This document shows positions 50,717 through 60,121 of a stretch of DNA of 64,000 bases, piece after piece. A model generated the notes under the pieces. It was not told the DNA's origin and ran no database searches. It saw only the letters and a list, made by a program, of their open reading frames with translations. Each line of letters begins with the position of its first letter. The first letter of the stretch is position 1. Source of the DNA: Micavibrio sp. (GTDB taxonomy: Bacteria; Pseudomonadota; Alphaproteobacteria; Micavibrionales; UBA2020); NCBI GenBank assembly GCA_028283745.1, contig JAPWJZ010000007.1, positions 62,001 through 126,000 of the forward strand. Reading direction: 5' to 3'. Made by a program: the position numbers and the translations under genes.

Positions 50717-50897
50717 GGTAGTATTCCTTGTTTTTGTTGCGTAATTAACGGCGGCACCAAAAGCGTTGCGGTGGCAGCCATGTGTATTAAACGCCCAGGT
50801 CATGAAAAGCATGCGCAGGTTTCGTGTTAAATATTTACAATGTAAGCGCAGGGTATTTTTGACGTAACGGGGAACCAAAACCGCCGTGCACCGCGGG

Positions 50898-51227
50898 TTA
50901 TTTTTCCCACGGCAGCGGTGCACCGGGCAGGGCGACGACCAAGCCATCCAGCTCGTCGTTCATGAGAATCTGGCAGCCGAGGCGCGAGGTTTTTTTGAGG
51001 TCGAAGGCGAGGTCGAGCATGTCTTCTTCCTCTTCCTTCTTTTCCGGCAGCTTGCCGAACCAGTCGGGATGCACGACGACATGGCAGGTGGCGCAGGCAA
51101 GGCAGCCACCGCAGGCGCCTTCAATATCAACGCCGTGCTTGTGCGACACTTCCATGACCGAGAGGCCTTTGGGCGCATCGACTTCCAGCGGCGTGCCGTC
51201 TTTTTCAATGAATGTCATTTTGGGCAT
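50898..51227 (-). CDS. 2Fe-2S ferredoxin (adrenodoxin type)
   Basis: 109 residues from ATG 51227; the frame to 51299 has no ribosome site. Cluster cysteines in GACGGCLACATCHVVV and LGCQILMND give the C-x5-C-x2-C pattern plus a distant Cys of the adrenodoxin/Isc ferredoxin family. It carries electrons, probably for iron-sulfur assembly since it is 23 bases downstream of a cysteine desulfurase gene on the same strand. Confidence 0.88.
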   Translation of the reverse strand: MPKMTFIEKDGTPLEVDAPKGLSVMEVSHKHGVDIEGACGGCLACATCHVVVHPDWFGKLPEKKEEEEDMLDLAFDLKKTSRLGCQILMNDELDGLVVALPGAPLPWEK

Positions 51228-51250
51228 TTGAGATTTACCTCTTGTTTTGG

Positions 51251-52393
51251 TTATGCAGCGCCGATGCGGCTTTTGATGCGGTTGTACATTTCCGACCACT
51301 TGACGATGAAATAGTCAACATCCTGCGGGCTCGTGTTCCAGCCGAGGCTGACGCGCAGGGACGCTGCGGCTTCCGCATCGCTTGCGCCCATCGCCTTCAA
51401 CACGTGCGAGGGCTTCACCGTGCCGCTGGAACAGGCGGAGCCGTTGGAAACGCAGATGCCCGCAAGATCAAGCGCAATCAACTGCATTTCAGATGATGCG
51501 CCGGGCAGGGAGAACATGCTGGTGTTGTGCACGCGCGGCGCTTCAAAGCCGAAAATCTTTAACGACGGCGCTATCGCCTTCAGCTCCGCTTCAATTTTGT
51601 CGCGCAGCACGGCGTGTTTGTGATCGGTGTCAAAATCAACCAGCGTTGCCGCCTTTGCAAAGCCGCAGATGCCCGCAAGGTTTTCCGTGCCGGCGCGCAG
51701 CGATTTTTCCTGGTTGCCGCCGCGCAGCAGCGGGGCGACGGTGACGCAATTGGCGACGACGAGGCAGCCAACGCCCTGCGGTCCGCCCATTTTGTGCGCC
51801 GAAAGGGTCAGGAAATCCGCGCCGAGTTTTTGAATGTCCAGCGGCACGCGGCCTGCGGCCTGCACGGCATCCGTATGCAGCAGGGCGCCGTGGCGGCGGG
51901 TGATTTTTGAAATCTCCTCCAGCGGTTGAATAACGCCGGTTTCATTGTTGACGAGCATGATGGAAACGAGCGTCTGCTCGGTATTGCCCGTCAGCATGCG
52001 GTCAAGCGCCTCAAGATCAACAAGGCCGCTGGGCAGAACGGGAATGATTTCTTTGTTATCGACCGATTGCAGCACGGATGGATGCTCGATGGCAGATACA
52101 ACAATGCGGGCCATGCCGGAACCGCGCAGGGCAAGGTTGTTCGCCTCCGTCGCGCCGCCGGTGAAAACAATAACGTCGCGCGGGCCTGCGTTGACGAAGG
52201 TGGCGATAGTCTGGCGCGCTTCTTCGATTCTGCGTCGTGCTTCGCGGCCGGCTTTGTGAATGGAGGAGGCGTTACCCGGAAAGCCCAATGTTTCCAGCAT
52301 GAGACTCGCGACTGCCGGCTTCACCGGAGTCGTGGCGTTATGATCGAGATATGTGGCGGTGAAAGTCTCCATTTGAGCACAATTACTTTCCAT
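51251..52393 (-). CDS. Cysteine desulfurase (NifS/IscS-like)
   Basis: 380 residues. PLP-dependent class V aminotransferase fold with YLDHNATTPV at the start, the Lys in LSAHKMGGPQGVG, and the mobile loop with the active Cys in SNGSACSSGTVKPS. The enzyme removes sulfur from cysteine for iron-sulfur clusters and tRNA thiolation (mnmA is in this window). Two starts are possible, 52393 or 52372; neither has a clear ribosome site. Followed by a ferredoxin gene; no scaffold gene is near. Confidence 0.9.
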   Translation of the reverse strand: MESNCAQMETFTATYLDHNATTPVKPAVASLMLETLGFPGNASSIHKAGREARRRIEEARQTIATFVNAGPRDVIVFTGGATEANNLALRGSGMARIVVSAIEHPSVLQSVDNKEIIPVLPSGLVDLEALDRMLTGNTEQTLVSIMLVNNETGVIQPLEEISKITRRHGALLHTDAVQAAGRVPLDIQKLGADFLTLSAHKMGGPQGVGCLVVANCVTVAPLLRGGNQEKSLRAGTENLAGICGFAKAATLVDFDTDHKHAVLRDKIEAELKAIAPSLKIFGFEAPRVHNTSMFSLPGASSEMQLIALDLAGICVSNGSACSSGTVKPSHVLKAMGASDAEAAASLRVSLGWNTSPQDVDYFIVKWSEMYNRIKSRIGAA

Positions 52394-52564
52394 AATCTAC
52401 ATCAGTATTTTTAGGTAAGATGCTGTTATATATAACAGATTCAAGTATTTTCTTGCCTAAAAAATTTCATAATGTATATTTTCCAACCAGTAGAGGTTGT
52501 ATAGCAAACCAATAATAAAAAGAATACAAAACAAACAACAGAGTCATTGGAGGCTCAACGCTAT

Positions 52565-53230
52565 ATGCCAGAAATCATGATTACCGGCCCCGCCGGCAGA
52601 CTTGAAGGCCGATACAAACATTCCAAAGTTCCGGGTTCGCCGATTGCGCTAATCCTTCATCCGAACCCCCAGCGCGGCGGTACGATGAACAACAAAATTT
52701 CCTACGCGCTGTTCCAAAGCTTTGCTGACCGCGGGTTTTCGACCCTCCGGTTCAACTTCCGTGGCGTTGGCCGCTCGCAGGGTGAATTCGCCCACGGCGA
52801 AGGCGAGCTGTCGGATGCAGCATCGGCGCTTGATTGGTTGCAAAGCGTGAACCCCGGCGCATCCAGCGTTTGGGTTGGCGGTTTCTCCTTCGGCTCCTGG
52901 ATCGGCATGCAGCTGCTGATGCGCCGCCCCGAGATTGACGGTTACGTCTCCATCTCGCCGCCCGCAAACATCTATGACTTCAACTTCCTCGCGCCGTGCC
53001 CCAACGAGGGGCTGATCGTGCAGGGTGACAACGACCAGGTTGTGAACGTCGAAAGCGTGAACAAACTTGTCGACAAGCTCCGCGACCAGCGCGGCCCGAA
53101 TGGCGTGGATTACCGCGTCATCCCCGGTGCCGGCCACTTCTTCAACAACGTCGGTGAAACCGAGCTTATGCTGAAGTACGTGAACGACTACATCACCCAA
53201 GCCCTGACCGCGCAGGAAGCTGCCGCTTAA
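52565..53230 (+). CDS. Alpha/beta hydrolase
   Basis: 221 residues from ATG 52565, with GGAGG upstream; a TTG at 52547 overlaps the ribosome site. Alpha/beta hydrolase fold: LILHPNPQRGGTMNNKI near the start, then FNFRGVGRSQGEF, nucleophile elbow GGFSFGSWIG, LIVQGDNDQVVN with the acid residue, and the histidine in GAGHFFN. The family is common in alphaproteobacteria near cysteine desulfurase genes. No signal peptide, so cytoplasmic. Substrate unknown. Confidence 0.82.
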   Translation: MPEIMITGPAGRLEGRYKHSKVPGSPIALILHPNPQRGGTMNNKISYALFQSFADRGFSTLRFNFRGVGRSQGEFAHGEGELSDAASALDWLQSVNPGASSVWVGGFSFGSWIGMQLLMRRPEIDGYVSISPPANIYDFNFLAPCPNEGLIVQGDNDQVVNVESVNKLVDKLRDQRGPNGVDYRVIPGAGHFFNNVGETELMLKYVNDYITQALTAQEAAA

Positions 53231-53251
53231 GGACTTTCGGGACATACGTTT

Positions 53252-53286
53252 AAAAGCCGCCAGTTTTAACCGCTGGCGGCTTTTTT
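53252..53286 (+). terminator. Rho-independent terminator
   Basis: AAAAGCCGCCAG and CTGGCGGCTTTT with a nine-base loop and six T, 21 bases after the hydrolase stop. Confidence 0.9.
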
Positions 53287-53408
53287 ATGCACCTGTTGCG
53301 GGAAAGGGACGGTTTATAGAATAAACGTGCGCATAATCGCCATTCACTTCATGCGGCGGCAGGCCTATCTTATACATACAGGGCGGCCATAACCGCGAGG
53401 GCAGAACC

Positions 53409-53816
53409 ATGACGACTAAAACAACATCTCCCACTTTTCTTCAGGCCATTGGCCGCGGCTTTATGAAGCGCTGCCCGAAATGCGGCGAGGGCAGGCTGTT
53501 CGGCAAGCAACTGAAGGTGGTTGATACCTGCACCCATTGCGGCGAAGAATACTTCCACCAGCGGGCGGATGATTTTCCCGCCTATCTTGTCATTCTTATC
53601 GTCGGCCACATTATTGTGCCGCTGGCTGTCTATGTTGAAACGACCTATTCGCCCAGCTACTGGGTGCATCTGGCGCTCTGGCTGCCGCTTACGCTGGTCA
53701 TGACGCTTGGTTTGCTGGAACCCATCAAGGGCGCCATCGTTGCCATTCAATGGTACGGCGGCATGCTCGGCTTTGCGCCGGCCAAGGCGGCGCGCGATCT
53801 CGCCGCAGGGCGTTGA
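53409..53816 (+). CDS. DUF983 family membrane protein
   Basis: 135 residues. The N-terminus has two CPKC/CTHC zinc-ribbon-like cysteine pairs (RCPKCGEGRLFG, TCTHCGEEYFH). Two membrane helices follow (YLVILIVGHIIVPLAVYVE and HLALWLPLTLVMTLGLLEP) and the family end motif LKGAIVAIQWYGG-like (IKGAIVAIQW). DUF983 proteins are common in alphaproteobacteria, sometimes near cytochrome oxidase genes. Function unknown. Confidence 0.85.
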   Translation: MTTKTTSPTFLQAIGRGFMKRCPKCGEGRLFGKQLKVVDTCTHCGEEYFHQRADDFPAYLVILIVGHIIVPLAVYVETTYSPSYWVHLALWLPLTLVMTLGLLEPIKGAIVAIQWYGGMLGFAPAKAARDLAAGR

Positions 53817-53827
53817 ACAACGCAATT

Positions 53828-53867
53828 AAAAAGCCCGCCGCAGGGGTTAACCTGCGGCGGGCTTTTT
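53828..53867 (+). terminator. Rho-independent terminator, both strands
   Basis: AAAAAGCCCGCCGCAGG pairs with CCTGCGGCGGGCTTTTT around a six-base loop. It separates the DUF983 gene from the convergent pseudogene. Confidence 0.9.
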
Positions 53868-53877
53868 GTTAGCGGTA

Positions 53878-54781
53878 TTAGTTCAGGAATTTAACGAGCA
53901 GCGGGATGACCGTTGCGGGCGCTTCTTCCATCAGCCAGTGACCTGATTCAGGGACAATCACGCCATCGACGTTTTTGTCGACCATTTTACCCTGGTCAAC
54001 TCAGGAACTGGCCGGATGCTTTGCCGCCGGCAATAACCAGCATGGGCATTTCCAGCGGAGTTTCTTCAAACTTGGCGAAGTCTTTCGCGTCCTGCTCGAA
54101 GGCGTGGAAGTATTCAAAGCCAGCGCGCATATGGTCGGGCTTGGCGTATTCCTTGGCATAGAAAACGCGGTCCGCTTCCGGTACGGAGTGGTGGCGGTCC
54201 GCTGCGAAGTCATTCCAGAAATGCTCGAAATACGTGCGCTCACGTCCTTTCACTAGCGCGAGGGGCGTTTCACCGTAAAAGTGGAAGTGCCACAGGTCGC
54301 GCATCAGCCACACGCTTTTCCAGTCGCCCACGCCTGGCAGGAACGCATCCATTAGCGCGATTTTCGATACTTCGGTGGGGTACTGCGCGGCATAGGCATA
54401 TGCCACCATAAGGCCGATGTCATGCCCGACAATTTCGACGCTTTTATAGCCAAGGCTTTCGACCAGCGCGTGAATATCCTGCGCCATGTTGGCTTTGGTA
54501 TAACCATCCGCCGGTGTCGACGAACCGCCCGCACCGCGCAGGTCGGGCGCGATGACGGTATGGGTTTTTTCGAGTTCCTTGATCAGCGGCAGCCACATGT
54601 GGCTGGTTTCGGCATAGCCGTGCAGCAGCACAATCGGCTCACCCTTGCCGGCGATGAGGTAATGAATATCAACGCCCTTCAGCTTCGCAATCTTGCTCTC
54701 GGGCGCAGCCGCGCTTGCGGGCGCAATAAGGGCAAAAGCAATAACAACCGCAGCCAGTATGATGCCGGTAAAACGGGTCAT
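53878..54781 (-). pseudogene. Secreted alpha/beta hydrolase broken by a frameshift near 54000
   Basis: From ATG 54781 (AAGGA five bases upstream) a protein with signal peptide (MTRFTGIILAAVVIAFALIA) and alpha/beta hydrolase motifs: IVLLHGYAETSHMW, DLRGAGGSS, and the nucleophile elbow VGHDIGLMV with Asp, as in haloalkane dehalogenase and epoxide hydrolase. The frame stops at 53996 right after GGKASGQFL. One base out of frame the sequence continues with DQGKMVDKNVDGVIV, PESGHWLMEEAPATVI and a stop at 53878. The lost part holds the catalytic His. One extra base near 53998-54001 explains this; it may be a true mutation or a sequencing error. Confidence 0.8.
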
Positions 54782-55011
54782 AACAATCCTTTCATGATAA
54801 AGCACATATCGGCAGAACGACCGATGGTGGGGAAGTATAAGGACACGGGAGATATTTAATAGTGGTTAATTCTTGAACGGCGAAAAAGAGGCAGGGTTAT
54901 CGCCCTTCATTTGCCATAGGGCTGGAACGATTTGTGCCGCAAACGAGTCAATGTAGGGCTGGGCAAAATCGTTTGTCCTGCCCATTCGTTTTAAGCATAA
55001 GGATTTGATCC

Positions 55012-55359
55012 ATGAAAAAAACTCTGATGATGGTGGCGATGGCTGCCTGTATCGCATCGCCCGCACTTGCCAATGACATGTCCGCCAAAGGCAAAGCGAT
55101 GAGCGATCATTACTTTTCGATGATCGACACCAACGGCGACGGCGCGATTTCCAAGGATGAATCGACGGCCTTCAACGACAAGATGTTCGCCGAAGCCGAC
55201 ACCAACAATGACGGCAAAATCAGTAAAGCTGAAATGACGGCAATGCACGCCAAGCAATATGCCGCCAAAAGTATGCATAAAGGCAAAGAAAAATCCGAAA
55301 TGGAAGTCGACAAGCCGAAAGACAACTCGCACAACACGGACGATACCAACGACCAGTAA
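55012..55359 (+). CDS. Small secreted EF-hand protein
   Basis: 115 residues. Signal peptide MKKTLMMVAMAACIASPALA. Two EF-hand loops with good ligand residues, DTNGDGAISKDE and DTNNDGKISKAE, then a charged tail (HKGKEKSEMEVDKPKDN). Likely binds calcium in the periplasm. AAGGA precedes the start. A shared terminator with trxB follows. Confidence 0.8.
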   Translation: MKKTLMMVAMAACIASPALANDMSAKGKAMSDHYFSMIDTNGDGAISKDESTAFNDKMFAEADTNNDGKISKAEMTAMHAKQYAAKSMHKGKEKSEMEVDKPKDNSHNTDDTNDQ

Positions 55360-55367
55360 CCATCAAA

Positions 55368-55412
55368 TAAAAAAGCCGCGCAATGCCGGTTGGGCATTGC
55401 GCGGCTTTTCTT
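55368..55412 (+). terminator. Rho-independent terminator, both strands
   Basis: AAAAAGCCGCGCAATGCC and GGCATTGCGCGGCTTTTC form a 16-bp or longer stem with a five-base loop, between the convergent EF-hand and trxB genes. Confidence 0.92.
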
Positions 55413-55421
55413 TGTTGCGAA

Positions 55422-56408
55422 TTACGGATTGAACTTGTTGTTCGCCTGTTTTTTTGCAGGCGCTTGAGCGGCTTCGAGGGCCATGATGTATTTATCGGCT
55501 TCAAGCGCTGCCATGCAGCCCATGCCGGCAGCCGTCACGGCCTGACGGAAGACTTTGTCTTTCACGTCGCCGGCGGCGAATACGCCTTCGATGTTGGTCT
55601 TGGTGCTGTCGGGCGCGGTGACGATGTAGCCGTCGGCATCAATCGTGATCTGGCCTTTGAACAGGTCGGTCGCGGGTTTGTGGCCGATGGCGACGAAGAC
55701 GCCGTCGGTCTTAAGGTCTGTAATCGCGCCGGTATTGACGTCCTTCACCTTCACGCCCGTGACGCCGTTGGCATCGCCGACGATTTCATCGACCGCGCTG
55801 TTCCATACCACATTTACTTTCGGATGGTTGAACAGGCGCTCCTGCATGATTTTTTCTGCGCGGAAGCTGTCACGGCGGTGAATGACGGTGACTTTGGTGG
55901 CAAAGTTGGTGAGGAACAGCGCCTCTTCAACCGCCGAGTTACCGCCGCCAACGACGACGACTTCCTTGCCGCGATAGAAGAAACCGTCGCAGGTGGCGCA
56001 GGCCGAAACGCCTTTGCCTTTCAGCAGTTCTTCAGACGGCAGGCCCAGCCATTTCGCCTGCGCGCCGGTGGCGATGATGACCGCATCCGCAAGGTAAACG
56101 TCGCCGCTGTCGCCGATGGCTTTTTTCGGATTGCTGTTCAGGTCGATGCTGACGATGGTGTCGTTGATCATTTCGGTGCCGACGTGTTCCGCCTGCGCCT
56201 TCATCTGGTCCATCAGCCACGGCCCGTTGATGGGCTTTTCAAAGCCGGGGAAGTTTTCAACGTCGGACGTAATCGTCATCTGCCCGCCGGGCTGCATGCC
56301 GGCAACCAGCAGAGGCTTGAGGTTGGCGCGGGCCGTGTAAATCGCGGCGGTGTAGCCTGCGGGGCCGGAGCCGATGATGAGAACCTTGCTGTGATGCGTC
56401 TTGGACAT
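55422..56408 (-). CDS. trxB: Thioredoxin-disulfide reductase
   Basis: 328 residues. FAD-binding LIIGSGPAGYTAAIYTARA at the start, redox-active ACATCDGFFY, NADPH motif VVVVGGGNSAVEEALFL, and the FAD end motif GVFAAGDVKDKVFRQ. It keeps thioredoxin reduced with NADPH. Length slightly above usual because of a short Lys/Ala-rich end (APAKKQANNKFNP). Single gene, downstream of and close to the ELM1-type gene on the same strand. Confidence 0.95.
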   Translation of the reverse strand: MSKTHHSKVLIIGSGPAGYTAAIYTARANLKPLLVAGMQPGGQMTITSDVENFPGFEKPINGPWLMDQMKAQAEHVGTEMINDTIVSIDLNSNPKKAIGDSGDVYLADAVIIATGAQAKWLGLPSEELLKGKGVSACATCDGFFYRGKEVVVVGGGNSAVEEALFLTNFATKVTVIHRRDSFRAEKIMQERLFNHPKVNVVWNSAVDEIVGDANGVTGVKVKDVNTGAITDLKTDGVFVAIGHKPATDLFKGQITIDADGYIVTAPDSTKTNIEGVFAAGDVKDKVFRQAVTAAGMGCMAALEADKYIMALEAAQAPAKKQANNKFNP

Positions 56409-56458
56409 GATTTTAAGCCCTGTTAAAAGTGAAGAAATGTTGTGCCTTGCGCAGGGCT

Positions 56459-57442
56459 TTATTTTGCCGCGGCGCGGTGTTTTTTCATGCGGTCGCGAAT
56501 TTCCGCCGCGACTTTCTGGGTGTCATCTGGTGGTGTATATGACCATTTTTCGAGCAGGCCTGTAAAGGGGCGCGTATACCCCTGTTCGGCCAGTGATTTG
56601 TGGAATATTCCCTGCCGTGCCGTGCCGCCCTCGAGCGATGCGACGTAGACCGGTTTGCCGGTGGCAAGGGCTTCCGAAATCATCGAAATACTGTCCTGCG
56701 TTACAATGATATAGTCCGCCAGTGCCAGAATGCCAAAGTAGGGGTTTTCGCCAGTACCATCCCAAAAATCGATGCCGGGGCCAACCAGCATTTCGCGCAG
56801 CATTTTGCTGTTTTCAACGCCCGTGCGGCGCGATGCCGTGATCATGAGCCCGGTATTGGGGTTTTCCGCCAGATGCAGTAGCTGGATAGCAAGTGTCTTG
56901 GTATTTTCATGCGTCATGTTGTGCGCGCGGCTGGTGCCGCCGATCAGCACGGCAACGCGCGGGTGGGGCAGGTGAGCGAAGCGTTTTTCAAATTTTTCGC
57001 GCGCGGCGGCCAGTTTTTCAGGCGTAATCCGGTGCAGCCCCGCCAGCGTGACCATGACGTTGTCGCCGCGCATGGGGTCATGGTGTGGCACAACGACAAG
57101 GTCGAAATGCGCAGGGTTTACCTTCGGGTCCTGAATTTGCACGACATAGGTTTTGCCGCCGCTGGCATGCCGGATATGGCGGGCAACGCCAATGCTTTTT
57201 CGGCCACTGGCCAGCACAAGGTCAGGCCAAGGCGCTGCAATCGGGTCGCTGCCGGGGCTTAGCGCACGGTCATGGCCCCAGTTGAGCCAAGGGCTGAGCT
57301 GCTTCCACGGCGTGCGCAGTTTCACGCGCTTGATGACGGGTTCAACGCCCAAAGCTTCAGCCACGCCAAGGCACTGGTTTTCCGTACCCGCGATGCCTTC
57401 GGTGATAACCCAGCAGCTTTTGATGGTTGATTCTGTCGACAA
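56459..57442 (-). CDS. Mitochondrial fission ELM1-like protein
   Basis: 327 residues of the ELM1/DUF1022 family, first noted in plant mitochondria and widespread in alphaproteobacteria. Motifs: CWVITEGIAGTENQCLGVAE, LVLASGRKSIGVARHIR, VVQIQDPKVNPAHFDLVVVP and VAVLIGGTSRAHNMT, followed by DYIIVTQDSISMISEALATG. The fold resembles GT-B glycosyltransferases, so a glycosyl transfer role is possible. It precedes trxB on the same strand with a 50-base gap. Confidence 0.88.
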   Translation of the reverse strand: MSTESTIKSCWVITEGIAGTENQCLGVAEALGVEPVIKRVKLRTPWKQLSPWLNWGHDRALSPGSDPIAAPWPDLVLASGRKSIGVARHIRHASGGKTYVVQIQDPKVNPAHFDLVVVPHHDPMRGDNVMVTLAGLHRITPEKLAAAREKFEKRFAHLPHPRVAVLIGGTSRAHNMTHENTKTLAIQLLHLAENPNTGLMITASRRTGVENSKMLREMLVGPGIDFWDGTGENPYFGILALADYIIVTQDSISMISEALATGKPVYVASLEGGTARQGIFHKSLAEQGYTRPFTGLLEKWSYTPPDDTQKVAAEIRDRMKKHRAAAK

Positions 57443-57662
57443 AGTGTCCCTTTCAGATTCTTAATATATCTTCTTTGGGGCTTGCGAAAAGGTGGTAATT
57501 CAGCTATTTGCTGCGCTGCACTAAGCTCTTGGACTAATTCCAGAATTTGAAAGATTCAGAAAGAAATAATTTTCCATTATTTCACTTGAAACAAATCTGT
57601 GGTAATATTATTACATTATAGAGTTTGATTCTGACTTAACCCTTTTTCGAGTAACGCAAAAA

Positions 57663-58139
57663 ATGCCTAAAGTAAAATTGGACCGCATCGACCGCAAAAT
57701 TCTTCACGACTTGCAGGAAGAAGGCCGCATGACGAACGTGGAGCTGGCGGAACGCGCCGGCATTTCCGCGCCACCCTGCCTGCGCCGCGTGCGCGCGCTT
57801 GAGGAAGCGGGTGTCATCAAAGGCTATCACGCAGATATCGATCCCGGCTCTCTTGGCTTCGGCGTCAGCGTTTTCGCGCAGGTTGGTCTTTCCAGCCAGT
57901 CGGAAACCGACCTTAAAAAGTTTGAAGACCTCGTGCGCGGCTGGCCGCTGGTGCGCGAATGCCACCTCGTTTCCGGCGAGGCGGATTACATTCTTAAAAT
58001 CGTGGCGGAAGACTGGGATTCCTACCAGAAGTTCCTTACCACGCACCTGACGACCGCGCCGAACGTCAGTCATATCAAATCCGCGCTCGGCATTCGCGTT
58101 GCCAAGCACAAGCCCGGCGTTCCGGTGGAAACTGAATAA
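57663..58139 (+). CDS. Lrp/AsnC family transcriptional regulator
   Basis: 158 residues. HTH at the N-terminus (LDRIDRKILHDLQEEGRMTN, LAERAGISAPPCLRRVRALE) and a RAM/AsnC ligand domain (GFGVSVFAQVGLSSQSETDL, VRECHLVSGEADYILKIVAE). Such regulators respond to amino acids such as leucine. Alone in its unit, with an AT-rich promoter region of about 220 bases upstream shared with the ELM1 gene, and a terminator after it. Confidence 0.93.
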   Translation: MPKVKLDRIDRKILHDLQEEGRMTNVELAERAGISAPPCLRRVRALEEAGVIKGYHADIDPGSLGFGVSVFAQVGLSSQSETDLKKFEDLVRGWPLVRECHLVSGEADYILKIVAEDWDSYQKFLTTHLTTAPNVSHIKSALGIRVAKHKPGVPVETE

Positions 58140-58163
58140 TACCAGGCGCTGTAGAATAATGAC

Positions 58164-58200
58164 AAAAACCCCGGCCGCAGCCTTGCGACCGGGGTTTTTT
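58164..58200 (+). terminator. Rho-independent terminator
   Basis: AAAACCCCGG pairs with CCGGGGTTTT around a 14-base loop, 25 bases after the Lrp stop, with six T. Confidence 0.85.
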
Positions 58201-58211
58201 CTGGAGGTTTG

Positions 58212-59255
58212 ATGCGGTTTACAGTTTTCTACGCCATGCTGGTTGTTGCCGTGCTGCTTTCTGCCTGGAATGTGTTGTGGCCGTGGTGGGACAGGCATGA
58301 GGCAGATTTTGTGACCAGCCTGCTGGTGCACATGAAACCTGCCGTGGTGGATAGTTCCGCCAACGTCTGGCTTGGACCGCCGGTGGAAACAGATGCGACC
58401 GCGCTGGTCGCGGGCTCTTTGCGCGTGCTGTACCCGCCGCGCGCCAGTGCCGATAAAGACTGGTTCGGCGGCAAAACTTACCGTGACTGCGCAAATGCCT
58501 ATCAGCAGTTGCAGGTACCGGCACAGCAATTCCTCGGCAATAGTGACTGGCGCGATTACGGCACGCGGCACGATCTTGAAGGCATGGGCGTTTATATTGG
58601 CAGCTGGGCCATTGACCCGCGCCTGCTGCAGGGCGCGCTGGTAAAGCTGGAGGAAATCAGCATCACGGAATCCGCCACCAATCCCGAAGTCAAATGCCCC
58701 GATGGTTACGATAGCTGCCGCGTGGTCGAAAGCTGCATACCGCTCAAAGACTATTCAGCCCTTGGCAACCGCAACAAGGATAAAAACGGCGCATGGCTGG
58801 TGCAGTTGCCCGACCCGAGCCTGATGGATTACCCGTTATTTCAGGAGGGTATGCAGCCGCCGGATGCTTTTGCCGCCAACTATGCCAGCCGCATGGCGGG
58901 CAGGGCGGCTATTTTCCCGCTGTGGCAATGTATTGTCATGTTTGTGCTAAGTCTTGGCATGCTGATTGTGGCGCGAGATGAAAACATTTTTGCGCTCGCC
59001 TTCCGCGCCCCGCAGCAAGCGGCGGTACGGGTGGTGCAACTGGTGCTGAACACGCACCAGGATGTGTGGGATTTTATCGCGACGTTGCTCACGTTTTCAC
59101 TGCCGTTTCTGCCGCTGCTGGCGTACCAGCATATTGCGGAGCGGGGGTTGTTCGACAACATCATCTATGGGTATATTGGCGGTCTTGCCTTGATGCTCTA
59201 TGGTTTTGTACACCGGTTGCATGGGGTCGCCGCGCCGGAAGAGCCCGTGCTTTAA
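58212..59255 (+). CDS. Inner-membrane protein of unknown function
   Basis: 347 residues from ATG 58212 with GGAGG at 58203-58207. One N-terminal helix (FTVFYAMLVVAVLLSAWNVLW), a periplasmic domain of about 180 residues with four cysteines (TYRDCANAYQQL, VKCPDGYDSCRVVESCIPL), and three or so helices at the end (FPLWQCIVMFVLSLGMLIVA, FIATLLTFSLPFLPLLAY, IIYGYIGGLALMLYGFV). It overlaps the convergent vWA gene by four bases. No family recognised. Confidence 0.6.
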   Translation: MRFTVFYAMLVVAVLLSAWNVLWPWWDRHEADFVTSLLVHMKPAVVDSSANVWLGPPVETDATALVAGSLRVLYPPRASADKDWFGGKTYRDCANAYQQLQVPAQQFLGNSDWRDYGTRHDLEGMGVYIGSWAIDPRLLQGALVKLEEISITESATNPEVKCPDGYDSCRVVESCIPLKDYSALGNRNKDKNGAWLVQLPDPSLMDYPLFQEGMQPPDAFAANYASRMAGRAAIFPLWQCIVMFVLSLGMLIVARDENIFALAFRAPQQAAVRVVQLVLNTHQDVWDFIATLLTFSLPFLPLLAYQHIAERGLFDNIIYGYIGGLALMLYGFVHRLHGVAAPEEPVL

Positions 59256-59992
59256 ATTTTTTTCCAGCGGTTCAGCGTCGCCAGCGGCTTCACGGCCTTG
59301 GCGACACCCTGCAGTGCTTTTGCAAAGCACTGCTCGGATGTGATGCCGGCAAGGCCTTCGGGCGCCATGCGGCTGTTGATGAAATCGCGTAAAGCTTCTT
59401 TCAATTTATCAGGCCCATCCACATGCGCAATGCCGACGGGGAAGGCTTCATCCATCCTGTTCAGCGTCGCGGCGAGGGCGGAAAGCGGGGCGCGAAGGTT
59501 ATGTTCCTCCCGTATTGTCGCTTCGGCGATGGCAATATCGATGGAAATACCGGCAACACGCCGCAGCCGGTCGATGGATTCCATCGAGCTATTCGCATCA
59601 TCCGTAATAATGCCATCAGAAACGAAGATGATATGCAGTGGCAGGTCAAGGTGGCCGGTGCGCAGTTTTTCTTCCAGCCAGTCGAGGCTTGGTTTCAGCA
59701 GCGTTTGGCCGTTCGGTATTTGGCCCATCCACGCATCTTCGCTGCCCTTCATGTTGATCATTTTCGGGCCCGAAGGTTCACCCCAGTACAGGGCGAATGT
59801 TTTTATCTTCAAACGGTTCTGCACCGCAAGTGCGCTTTCAAGCGTGCAGATGATGGGGTTGGGGTTTACGTTGCTGCCGTAGGCGACTGTGCTGCCGCCC
59901 GACCCATCGATGAAATACAGCACATTGCCGCCAATGTAATTTTTGGCGTAGCGGCTAAAGGCCTCGTTCAGGTCCGGAAATTCGTTGATCAT
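59252..59992 (-). CDS. von Willebrand factor A-like domain protein
   Basis: 246 residues. A vWA-type fold is suggested by NVLYFIDGSGGST (a DxSxS-like metal site), then LPLHIIFVSDGIITDD with the second Asp of the metal site, and LRRVAGISIDIAIAEA. The first part (LNEAFSRYAKNYIGG) and the end are helical. No signal peptide, so cytoplasmic. vWA proteins usually work with a partner such as a MoxR ATPase; none is next to it. Confidence 0.65.
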   Translation of the reverse strand: MINEFPDLNEAFSRYAKNYIGGNVLYFIDGSGGSTVAYGSNVNPNPIICTLESALAVQNRLKIKTFALYWGEPSGPKMINMKGSEDAWMGQIPNGQTLLKPSLDWLEEKLRTGHLDLPLHIIFVSDGIITDDANSSMESIDRLRRVAGISIDIAIAEATIREEHNLRAPLSALAATLNRMDEAFPVGIAHVDGPDKLKEALRDFINSRMAPEGLAGITSEQCFAKALQGVAKAVKPLATLNRWKKI

Positions 59993-60121
59993 GCAGTTAT
60001 AGTTTAATCCGCAAACATGAAACTTCGGTTAAGCTCCTGATTTTGTGCGGAATAGATTGATAACATTGACATAATTTAGGGCGCTGATATGATGCCGTAA
60101 ATTTAAAACAGGGCAAATCAC

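Noticed and set aside
54866..54985. Minus-strand frame of 39 residues (MGRTNDFAQPYIDSF...) upstream of the broken hydrolase
   Set aside because: The translation looks protein-like, but there is no ribosome site and it occupies the likely promoter region of the EF-hand gene at 55012. I could not support it as a gene.
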